DNA of 8,816 nt from DAIOGN01 sp036745245 (GTDB taxonomy: Bacteria; Zixibacteria; MSB-5A5; JAUVRN01): contig DAIOGN010000129.1 of assembly GCA_036745245.1 (NCBI GenBank), positions 1-8,816 on the forward strand, in the 5' to 3' direction. Below the pieces are notes generated by a model that was given only the letters and a program-made list of their open reading frames with translations, was not told where the DNA came from and did no database searches. Of this stretch, positions 1-7,600 are shown in pieces. Numbering within the stretch: position 1 is the stretch's first letter; the number at the start of each line of letters is the position of its first letter. The translations under genes and the position numbers were made by a program.

Positions 1-2016
1 GAGTTCGGCATCTTCGACCAGCAGATACACGACGGCTGGCAGGCGGAAGTGGCCGACACGTGGCTGCGCCACGGCAACCCCTGGGAACTGCATCGCCCGC
101 AGATCGCTTACGATACCGGCCTCGGCGGCCGCGCGGAGTTCGTCGCCGACGCGCAGGGCCGATCGCGTGTCGAATGGACGCCGCACGAAGTGATCCGCGG
201 CCTTGCCAACGACACGCCTGTGCTGGGGTTCCGCGTGGCCAACGCCAACCTTTTGCGGCTGTGGAGTGCCGGAGTGAGCGAGTCGTTCGACTTTCAGGCG
301 TTCAACGCGGGCGACTACTTCGGTGCCGTGCACAAGAAGGTGCGTTCGGAGACGATCAGCAAGGTGCTCTATCCGAACGATCTGCCCGAGGTGGGGCAGA
401 GGCTGCGGCTCATCCAGCAGGGGTTCCTCGTGTCGTGCAGCCTGCAGGACATGATCCGCATCTTTCAGCTGTCGGGAAGGCCGCTGTCGGAATTCCACGA
501 GAAGTACGCAGTTCAGCTCAACGACACGCACCCCGCGCTCGCCGTAGCCGAACTCATGCGGCTGTTGGTGGACGTGCACGGCCTCGACTGGGACACCGCC
601 TGGAAGGCCACGTCAAACACCTTCGCGTACACGAATCACACGCTCCTGCCGGAGGCGCTCGAAAAATGGCCCGTGTCGCTGTTTGAGAGCCTCTTCCCGA
701 GGCACCTGCAGATCATCTACGAGATCAATCGCCGCTTCCTGGAGGCCGTGGCTCGCGCTCATCCGGGTGACGAGGAGCGGCTCCGCAGGCTCTCCCTGGT
801 GGACGAGTCGCCTCCACGCTTCGTGCGGATGGCGCACCTGGCGTGTGTGGGCAGCCATTCCATCAACGGCGTGGCCCAGCTTCACTCCCGCCTCCTGCGC
901 GAAACCGTGCTGCGCGACATGTATGAGGCGGTCCCGAAGAAATTCCGGAACGTCACCAACGGCGTGACGCCGCGCCGTTTCCTCATGCTGTCGAATCCCG
1001 GGTTGAAGTCCCTGCTTCAGGACTCCATCGGTGACGGCTGGATGACGGACTTCACGCAATTGGCCGCTCTGGAGGCCCTGGCGGGAGACGCGGCCTTCCG
1101 CGAGCGGTGGCGCGGTGTGAAGCGTGCGGCCAAGGAATCTCTCGCGGGCTTTCTGGGCCAGAGGCTCAAACTTGACTTCGATCCGGGCGGCCTCCTCGAC
1201 GTTCAGGTAAAGCGCATTCACGAATACAAACGCCAGCACCTCAATGTGCTCAACGTGATCACGCGGTACCTTCGCCTCAAGCAGAACCCTCACCTGGAGG
1301 TGCTGCCCCGCACACACCTGTTCGGCGGCAAGGCGGCACCCGGCTACTTCATGGCGAAGCTCATGATCAAGCTCATCCACAGTGTGGGGGAGGTGGTCAA
1401 CCGCGATCCCGATGTACGCGGCAGGCTGAACGTGGTGTTCGTGCCCGACTTCACTGTGAAACTGGGCCAGCGCGTGTATCCGGCCGCCGATCTGTCGGAG
1501 CAGATTTCGCTGGCCGGCAAGGAAGCTTCAGGCACCGGCAACATGAAATTCACGATGAACGGAGCCCTCACCATGGGCACACTTGACGGGGCCAACGTGG
1601 AGATCCGCGAGGAGGTCGGCGAGGAGAACTTCTTCCTGTTCGGAATGTCGTCCACCGAAGCGACGGCGCTGCAATCGCGCGGGTACAGTCCCCGGGAATT
1701 CTACGAGAGAGACCCCGAGTTGCGCGGGGCCATCGACGCTCTGGCCGCCGGGATGTTCTCCAACGGAGATCGCGACCTGTTCGCTCCCTTGGTGGGCCAT
1801 CTGCTGCATCGCGACACCTACATGCTCCTGGCCGACTATCGATCGTACGTGGACCGGCAGGATGAGGCGGATCGTGCGTACCGCGATTCGGACCGCTGGA
1901 CCCGCATGTCGATTCTCAATGTGGCGCGCAGCGGCAAGTTCTCGTCGGACCGCGCGATCCAGGAGTACGCGCGGGACATCTGGCGCGTGACGCCCACGCC
2001 TGTGGAGCTGGGCTGA
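1..2016 (+). CDS. glgP: Glycogen/starch/maltodextrin phosphorylase, 5'-truncated by window edge
   Basis: This enzyme splits alpha-1,4-glucan with phosphate to release glucose-1-phosphate in the cytoplasm, using pyridoxal phosphate (GT35 family). The reading frame is open from base 1. Its first residues (EFGIFDQQIHDGWQ, then NPWE) match the family well inside the N-terminal domain, so roughly 150-175 residues lie upstream of the window, and the GTG at 49 is not the start. Family blocks appear in order, counted from base 1 as residue 1: NDTHPALAVAELMR (~174), TNHTLLPEALEKWP (~211), NVTNGVTPRR (~317), VKRIHEYKRQ (~404), GGKAAPGY (~442) and EASGTGNMKF. The PLP-binding lysine of the last block is residue 516 (codon 1546-1548), followed by NGALTMGTLDGANVEI. 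The 671 visible residues plus the missing part fit the usual 800-850. No frameshift or lost catalytic block is seen. Which glucan it prefers cannot be read from the sequence. Confidence 0.97.
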   Translation, partial: EFGIFDQQIHDGWQAEVADTWLRHGNPWELHRPQIAYDTGLGGRAEFVADAQGRSRVEWTPHEVIRGLANDTPVLGFRVANANLLRLWSAGVSESFDFQAFNAGDYFGAVHKKVRSETISKVLYPNDLPEVGQRLRLIQQGFLVSCSLQDMIRIFQLSGRPLSEFHEKYAVQLNDTHPALAVAELMRLLVDVHGLDWDTAWKATSNTFAYTNHTLLPEALEKWPVSLFESLFPRHLQIIYEINRRFLEAVARAHPGDEERLRRLSLVDESPPRFVRMAHLACVGSHSINGVAQLHSRLLRETVLRDMYEAVPKKFRNVTNGVTPRRFLMLSNPGLKSLLQDSIGDGWMTDFTQLAALEALAGDAAFRERWRGVKRAAKESLAGFLGQRLKLDFDPGGLLDVQVKRIHEYKRQHLNVLNVITRYLRLKQNPHLEVLPRTHLFGGKAAPGYFMAKLMIKLIHSVGEVVNRDPDVRGRLNVVFVPDFTVKLGQRVYPAADLSEQISLAGKEASGTGNMKFTMNGALTMGTLDGANVEIREEVGEENFFLFGMSSTEATALQSRGYSPREFYERDPELRGAIDALAAGMFSNGDRDLFAPLVGHLLHRDTYMLLADYRSYVDRQDEADRAYRDSDRWTRMSILNVARSGKFSSDRAIQEYARDIWRVTPTPVELG

Positions 2017-2083
2017 GAGACGACTGGAGCGCGGTGAGGCACCGTCCACTTCCGGCTTGTCCGGGTCGCCGCCGGGGGATACG

Positions 2084-2112
2084 TTGAGTCGTCCTGGGTG
2101 CATGAGTGTGAT
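2084..2112 (+). promoter_or_regulatory. Weak sigma70-like promoter candidate ahead of tdh
   Basis: TTGAGT (2084-2089) and TGTGAT (2107-2112) are separated by exactly 17 bases, and each matches four of six consensus positions. They sit in the 118-base gap between glycogen phosphorylase and the dehydrogenase, 22 bases before the start codon. A match of this quality can arise by chance, and promoter consensus may differ in this lineage. No convincing terminator is visible in the same gap, so read-through from the phosphorylase gene is also possible. Confidence 0.22.
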
Positions 2113-2134
2113 CGTTTCGTCGTAAGGGAACCGC

Positions 2135-3112
2135 ATGGCTAAAACTATTCTCATCACGGGCGCGCTCGGGCAGATCGGTTCCGAACTCACCATGGCGCTG
2201 CGGAACCATTTCCGCGACACGGACGTCATCGCCACCGACATCCGCATGCCCACCGACGAGCGCCTGCGCGACTCGGGCCCCTTCGAGTTTCTCGATTGCA
2301 CCGATCCGAATCACATCACGAGGGTGATGCAGCGCTTCGACATCGGTGTGATCTATCACCTGGGGGCGCTGTTGTCGGCCGTGTCGGAGATGAAGCCGAA
2401 CGTCGCGTGGCACATCAACATGGACGGCCTGTATCACGTATTGGAAGCCGCCCGTCAGTATAAGTGCTCCCTGTTTTTCCCCAGCTCCATCGGCGCCTTC
2501 GGGCCGTCCACGCCCAAGGACCACACGCCTCAGGACACCATTCAGCGGCCCGACACCATGTACGGAGTCACCAAGGTCGCTGGAGAGCTTTTGTGCGACT
2601 ATTACTTCAAGAAGTTCGCCGTGGACACGCGGGGCCTGCGCTTCCCCGGGCTGATCTCGTATCACACCGAACCGGGCGGGGGAACCACCGACTATGCCGT
2701 GGATACCTTCCACGAGGCGGTGCGTCACGGTCATTACACCTGTTACCTGAAGCCCGACACGTCGCTCGACATGATGTACATGCCCGACGCGCTGCGTGCG
2801 ATGATCGAACTGATGGAGGCCGACGCCCGGCGCTTGATTCACCGCAACGCCTTTAACGTGACGGCCATGAGCTTCACGCCCGCCCATCTGGCACGAGAGA
2901 TCCAGAAGCACATGCCGGAGTTCGGAATGGAATACTCCGTGGACCCCGTGCGTCAGGGAATCGCCGACTCCTGGCCGAATTCGCTCGACGATTCCTGCGC
3001 GCGGCAGGAGTGGGGGTGGCAGCCGGAGTACACGCTTGAGTCCATGACGAAAGACATGCTCGCGCGCATCGCCGAGCGCGTGGGAAAGCCGAAGGAACAG
3101 CAGGCGCGCTAG
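2135..3112 (+). CDS. tdh: L-threonine 3-dehydrogenase, short-chain (SDR) type
   Basis: This enzyme oxidises L-threonine with NAD+ to 2-amino-3-ketobutyrate in the cytoplasm. The 325-residue protein is an extended SDR with a Rossmann motif, TGALGQIG, at residues 8-15. An acid at the end of strand 2 (D35) favours NAD. PSSIGAFG (116-123) supplies the catalytic serine, and Y143 and K147 form the YxxxK pair. It is called threonine dehydrogenase rather than a sugar epimerase because of blocks typical of the vertebrate / Bacteroidetes-type enzyme: YHLGALLSAV, PGGGTTDYAV (180-189), MMYMPDAL, NVTAMSFTP, a DPVRQGIADSWP-like stretch and DDS.AR.EWGW. The ATG at 2135 has a purine-rich TAAGGGA six bases upstream. 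The next gene encodes the enzyme that consumes its unstable product, 62 bases downstream, which strongly supports the call. It is unrelated to the zinc-dependent MDR-type Tdh of E. coli. Confidence 0.93.
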   Translation: MAKTILITGALGQIGSELTMALRNHFRDTDVIATDIRMPTDERLRDSGPFEFLDCTDPNHITRVMQRFDIGVIYHLGALLSAVSEMKPNVAWHINMDGLYHVLEAARQYKCSLFFPSSIGAFGPSTPKDHTPQDTIQRPDTMYGVTKVAGELLCDYYFKKFAVDTRGLRFPGLISYHTEPGGGTTDYAVDTFHEAVRHGHYTCYLKPDTSLDMMYMPDALRAMIELMEADARRLIHRNAFNVTAMSFTPAHLAREIQKHMPEFGMEYSVDPVRQGIADSWPNSLDDSCARQEWGWQPEYTLESMTKDMLARIAERVGKPKEQQAR

Positions 3113-3174
3113 GCCCCTCCCTCTCCGCGCGGCGGTGCCCCGGGCGGACCTGGATTCCTTCACGAGAACTCAAC

Positions 3175-4413
3175 ATGCCCCTCAACAGACGCAGTGCGGC
3201 GCTCGCCCAGGAGGTGGCCCAGGTAGAAGCGGCCGGCACCGCCAAGGGCCACGAAAAGGTGGTCACCGAGGTCATCCCGGCGTCCGGCGATCGTGGTCCA
3301 CGATACAGGCTGGCGGGCTTTGGCGAGCGCGAGTTCATCCGCATGAACTCGAATTCGTATCTGGGCTTGACGCACCGGGAAGAACTCAAGTCGGCCGCCG
3401 ATCGTGCGGCGCACAGGTACGGCGCAGGTCCGGGGGGCGTGAGGTTCATCTGCGGCACCTGCCAGGTGCACACCGAACTCGAAGAGAGCCTTGCGAGATT
3501 CCACGGCCGCGAAGCCTGCATGCTCACCAGCTCGGCCTACACCACGGTGGTGGGGACGATCTTCTGCCTCACCACACCGGAGACCGGCATCATCTCCGAT
3601 GAGCTCAATCACAACAGCATCATCAACGGCGTCCGCTGGTCCCAGCCGAAGCTCAGGAAGGTGTATCCCCACGCCGATGTGAACGCGCTGGAGCGCCAGA
3701 TTCAGGAGTGCGAGGGGCAGGTCCAGGGGCTCATCGTGGTCACCGACGGCATCTTCAGCATGCGCGGTGCCGTCGCCCCTCTCAAAGAGATTGGGGAGGT
3801 TGTGGCCCGCTACGACGAGCGCTTTCCGCAGAACATCGTCCTGATCGTAGACGATTCGCACGGCGTGGGAGGATTCGGCCCCACGGGCAGAGGCACCGAG
3901 GAGTACTGCAGGTCGGGACCAAGCGACGTGTTGATTGGCACGCTGGGGAAGGCGTTTGGGGTCAACGGCGGCTACGTGGTGTCGTCGGGCGCCGTGATTT
4001 CATTTCTGCGCGAGAAGAATCCGCTCTACATCTACACCAACCCGATCACGCCGGCCGAATCGGCGGCGGCCCTGGCTTCGCTGCATCTTCTGGATAGCCC
4101 GGCGGGCGCCGCGCTCCTCAAGCGGCTGCGAGAAAACATCGCACCCTTCCGCCAGGGCTTGAAATCGATGGGGTACGAAAGCCTAGAGTCGGAGCATCCG
4201 GTGGTGCCGTTGTTCGTTCGTGACACCGAAAAGACCACCGCACTCGTCAAGTTCCTTCTGGATCATGGCGTCCTGGCAACCGGTCTCAATTTTCCGATCG
4301 TGCCCAGAGGAGACCAACTGGTCCGCTTTCAGGTGAGCGCCGAACATTCCCGCTCGGACATCGACTACGTGCTCGAGCTTCTCGATCAATTCAAGCCGCA
4401 ACTGGCGGGCTGA
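3175..4413 (+). CDS. kbl: 2-amino-3-ketobutyrate CoA ligase (glycine C-acetyltransferase)
   Basis: This PLP enzyme of the alpha-oxoamine synthase family cleaves 2-amino-3-ketobutyrate with CoA to glycine and acetyl-CoA, completing threonine breakdown after Tdh. The 412-residue protein shows NSNSYLGLT near residue 60, GAGPGGVRFICGT (about 83-95), ISDELNHNSII with H146, DDSHGVGGFG with D226 and H229 (PLP ring contacts in the family), and GTLGKAFG with the Schiff-base lysine K259 (codon 3949-3951). FICGT and GRGTEEYC fit ketobutyrate ligase better than BioF or HemA. The glycine-rich stretch after the lysine (GVNGGYV) and the TSSAYTTVVGTIF segment differ from the E. coli form, so a related acyl-CoA specificity is not fully excluded. 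The gene pair is the main argument for the reaction. The ribosome site before ATG 3175 is weak (GAGA at 3164-3167), which suggests expression together with tdh. Confidence 0.9.
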   Translation: MPLNRRSAALAQEVAQVEAAGTAKGHEKVVTEVIPASGDRGPRYRLAGFGEREFIRMNSNSYLGLTHREELKSAADRAAHRYGAGPGGVRFICGTCQVHTELEESLARFHGREACMLTSSAYTTVVGTIFCLTTPETGIISDELNHNSIINGVRWSQPKLRKVYPHADVNALERQIQECEGQVQGLIVVTDGIFSMRGAVAPLKEIGEVVARYDERFPQNIVLIVDDSHGVGGFGPTGRGTEEYCRSGPSDVLIGTLGKAFGVNGGYVVSSGAVISFLREKNPLYIYTNPITPAESAAALASLHLLDSPAGAALLKRLRENIAPFRQGLKSMGYESLESEHPVVPLFVRDTEKTTALVKFLLDHGVLATGLNFPIVPRGDQLVRFQVSAEHSRSDIDYVLELLDQFKPQLAG

Positions 4414-4426
4414 CACAAGGGCATCG

Positions 4427-4447
4427 GGCGAGGCAGAGGGCCTCGCC
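4427..4447 (+). other. GC-rich hairpin just after kbl
   Basis: GGCGAGGC (4427-4434) pairs perfectly with GCCTCGCC (4440-4447) around a five-base loop, beginning 13 bases after the kbl stop codon. No T-run follows, so it is not a textbook intrinsic terminator. It could stabilise the 3' end of the tdh-kbl message or act with the next hairpin as a two-part stop. Confidence 0.5.
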
Positions 4448-4470
4448 AACCTCCAATAGACCAACCGGTC

Positions 4471-4499
4471 GGTAACTTATCCGGGTGAGGTTACCTTTT
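4471..4499 (+). terminator. Probable terminator of the tdh-kbl operon
   Basis: GGTAACTT (4471-4478) pairs with AGGTTACC (4488-4495), one pair being a G-T wobble, around a nine-base loop. Four Ts follow directly (4496-4499). The stem is only moderately GC-rich and the T-run is short, so termination may be incomplete. Its position, 58 bases after kbl and well before the next gene, suits an operon end. Confidence 0.45.
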
Positions 4500-4525
4500 G
4501 CGGGAATGCGCTTTGCCGGCAGAAG

Positions 4526-4539
4526 GGGCATGGCCTAGC
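4526..4539 (+). promoter_or_regulatory. Possible -24/-12 (sigma54-like) promoter element
   Basis: GG at 4526-4527 and GC at 4538-4539 are separated by exactly ten bases, in the context GGGGCATGGCCTAGCTTGA. This is the invariant skeleton of sigma54 promoters (GG-N10-GC). GGCA is reminiscent of the -24 box, but in the register that keeps N10 spacing the surrounding consensus is poor, and the bases just before the -12 GC are TA rather than TT. The run of four Gs makes the register ambiguous. If real, transcription would start near 4550 and leave a leader of about 110 bases. Confidence 0.2.
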
Positions 4540-4607
4540 TTGAAGCGTTCAACCGGCCGCTTGGCCGATGCTCGTGCAACGGTCGTGACCATCCATCGAC
4601 CAGAGAA

Positions 4608-4627
4608 CGACACCGCTAACGGTGTCG
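4608..4627 (+). promoter_or_regulatory. Perfect 8-bp dyad in the leader of the dockerin protein gene
   Basis: CGACACCG (4608-4615) and CGGTGTCG (4620-4627) are exact reverse complements around the loop CTAA. The dyad lies 24 bases upstream of the GAGGTG ribosome site and 34 bases before the start codon. No T-run follows. It may be an mRNA leader hairpin affecting stability or translation, or a DNA operator for a dimeric regulator; the sequence does not decide between these. Confidence 0.45.
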
Positions 4628-4650
4628 AGGCTATGTGCTTAGAAACTATC

Positions 4651-4656
4651 GAGGTG
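4651..4656 (+). promoter_or_regulatory. Ribosome binding site fixing the start at 4662
   Basis: GAGGTG lies five bases before the ATG at 4662. The in-frame GTG at 4635 has no comparable site and would put nine residues in front of a complete signal peptide, so 4662 is preferred. Confidence 0.75.
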
Positions 4657-4661
4657 TCCCC

Positions 4662-7600
4662 ATGCGGCGTCTCTCAATGTTCTTACTGTTCCTTCTAGCC
4701 ACGTTGTGCTCTGCCTCAACCCTGTTTGCCCAGGCGGATTTCATCCGCGGCGACGTCGATGGAAATCAGGTGGTCAACGGGCAGGATGCCAATCTGTTGC
4801 AGCAGCACATTTTCATTTCAGTCCCGATCCAATGCATGGACGCGGCCGATGTGGACGACAATGGCGCCCTCAATATCCTCGATCTGAATACGCTCCAGAG
4901 CTTCATCAACACGGGGAATCCGCCCATGCGGCCCCCTTATCCCGCGTGCGGCCAGGATCCGACAGGAGACGCGCTCAACTGCGTCACGGGTTGTCCGGCG
5001 GTGAGTGGCTGCGACACGCTTTGTCTTATCTCTCCCAGCTTCGCGCCCTCGGGGGATACTGCCATGAACGGCGGGCACTATGTCTTCTGCGACTTCACCA
5101 TCGCCCAGGGGGTGGACGTATCGGTGAACGGGGCCTGCACGCTCGATGTGGCCGGTACGTTTCTGATCGACTCCGGAGCGTCGCTGCGCTCTCACTGTAC
5201 GCCTCTCGTGATTAATCACCTGCAGGACACTGGCTTTCTGGCCATCTACGGCGAAGTCACGGACACCTGTGCCACCAGCAGCGATTCGGGAGGGACACTG
5301 ATCCTGCGTTCGAGAGGGGGCATGATTTTGGGCGGCGAAACATCCGGGCCCACAGCGAGCATCACGGCCGCGGACGTGTTCATCGGCGATCCCGACTACC
5401 AAGCCCTCTTCGAGCCCGATACAGTGAATTACGTGCTCACCGGGGAGTCGCTCATGACGGATCTGCCGCCGCTCTGCGGCATCAGAGGAAGCTTCCTCCC
5501 TCCTGCGACGATCGAGATCGAGCTCATTCAATTGAGTCTCACCTCGGTGCCCATGACGGGAACTCTGTACTTCGGCAACGGGGACAGCCTCATCAATCCG
5601 CCCCTGACTCTGCAGTACACCTATCCGATCGCCGGCACCTACACGGTGATGTATCACCTCGAAGACAACTTGGGACACTTCACCCGAACTTCGCTTATTG
5701 CGAGCGTGCCCTCCGGCGAAATGCTACAGGGGCATGTCACGCCTTTTGTCAGCTCGTCTATGGTCGTAGGGGCGGGGCAGTCCGGCACCTACACGGGTGA
5801 AGCTCCGGCGAGTTGTGAATCGTCCAGCTGGTCCTTCGAAGGGGACTTCAGGGCGGGCCCCGTCGCCAACTACTCCTGGCTCACGCCCGCCATCTCGACA
5901 GCCATCTTTTCTGGAACCATGGGTTCGAGTGTGCGCGAGATTCTGGTGCCTGTGTATGTGAACCTTGAGGGTCTGGATGCCGAGACCTACTATCCCCCGG
6001 CGCCCGGCACGCCCTTTCCAGGGTGCGGCGACCCGCCCCTGTCGCTGGATGCATTCTCGCCTGACGCACACAGTACAGCCTGCGCTCCATGCAGCCTGTG
6101 TGATGTGCCGCCGGAGGCGCTAGGCTTTCCGCCCACCAGCTCGTACCTGGTGCTGGGCGATGCGACGGTCCGTACTCTGCGGTCTGGCGGTTGGGTGTTG
6201 ATCGGATTTGAGGACGCCACCATTATCATCCGCTCGGGATTCAGCATGACGGCCGCGGATGGAGCCGACGGCGGCATCGGTTCGTCCGGCAAGCCCGGAG
6301 GCGGAATGGGCCTGGTGACGCTCGAAGGTGAAGTGATCGAGTGCGGCGGGAGCTACGAAGTGGGATCGGGCGGTGACGGTGGAGACAAGGACGTCACGGC
6401 GTGCCCCGCGGACAGCAAGGCAGGACGCGGCGGAGACGCCGGCGGCGTGGTCTATCTTGCCCCCATGGGAAGCGTGAGCTGGTGCGGCGCCATCTCCTTG
6501 TACGGTGGCGACGGCGGCGACGGAGGAAACGCGTCGGCCACGGGTACGCCGGCCGGCGCCTGCGAGAACGGTTGCGCCGCCACTTCCCGAGGCGGGCGTG
6601 GCGGGTTTGGCGGTGGTGGACTGTCGGTGTTTGCATCGGCCATCTGTTACGACTCCGGCTACTCTGTGACTTTTGGAAACGCATCCTCGGGCGGCGATGG
6701 AGGCGCGGCGGTGTCTGTGGCTACGGACGGAGGAAACTGCGGAATCTGCGCCTTCAAGGCGGGCGACGGAGGGTTCGCCGGTGCGTACGGAGGCAAAGGG
6801 GGTCCCGCCTACTTCTACTTCGCGATGCACCCGACGCCACCGGCCAGCCTGCTTGCAGGTCACCTAATCTCGGCTGGCAGCTGGGACGGCGGTGACGGTG
6901 CGGATGCCGACGCGACCGCAGGACACGGCGGAGACGCCCTCGTGGACTGCTGCCAGCCGCCCGTGCCGGGAATCGACGGCGGCAAAGGCGGTGACGCAGA
7001 TGCCCATGGCGGCCGGCGTGGTCGGGGCGTCACGACCAACGGCGTGCATGGATTGGGGAACGCAATCTGCGGCAACGGCGGCGACGGGATGGATGGAAGG
7101 CCCCCCGGCGCAGGAGGTGGAGGCGCGATCGCGCATGACGACATAGAGCCGGGCAAACCTTGCGCCCTCACACCCTGCCCTCCAGGACTTCCGGGCGGCC
7201 CATGTCCGCAGAACATGCCGTGGAATCTGCATTGGCCGAGCTTGCCGTTTGATTTCAAATGGGGACAGAACGACACGACCGGATCCGGATCCATTTTTGA
7301 AGGGACGAATCCAGTGGGTAATCTGCCGATCAAGTTCTTCGGACAGTCCAGCTATCAGTCCCTGAGCGGGAACGCTGGCCAGGTGCCTGTCTATTCGCAG
7401 CAGCAGGGTCGCGCGTACGCATCACCCGGCGCGATGAGTTTTGACCTGACGAACCTGCCTGGCGGAGCCACCACAAGCAGTTTCTACGCCGAGTTGCTCG
7501 ACCATTCAGGTGACCCGTCCAATGTTCATCTGCTCGGATACTCCGGCGGAGTGCTGGTGTCTCAGCAGGTGGGCAGTGCCGCCTGTGAAGAGACCACACT

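Noticed and set aside
49..2016. GTG at 49 as the start of the phosphorylase gene
   Set aside because: The frame is open to base 1 and the 16 codons before it encode conserved phosphorylase sequence, so the gene begins outside the window.
1916..3163. 415-codon open frame on the minus strand across the tdh gene
   Set aside because: It lies opposite a well-conserved gene. Its translation is rich in H, R, V and G with no recognisable motif, which is typical of the antisense frame of GC-rich coding DNA.
4635..4661. GTG at 4635 as the start of the dockerin protein
   Set aside because: The ATG at 4662 has a GAGGTG site at good spacing and begins exactly at a signal peptide.
4498..4698. 66-codon open frame on the plus strand in the kbl-to-dockerin-gene spacer
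   Set aside because: It starts with TTG without a ribosome site, overlaps the leader dyad and the start of the secreted protein gene, and encodes nothing recognisable.
4649..4725. Lipoprotein signal at C16 of the dockerin protein
   Set aside because: The residue before C16 is Leu rather than Gly, Ala or Ser, so there is no lipobox, and a clear AQA cleavage site follows at residues 23-25.
6394..6895. Open frames in several registers on both strands in the glycine-rich region
   Set aside because: They are Arg-, Pro- or Ala-rich shadows produced by repeated GGC/GGA codons in the true frame.
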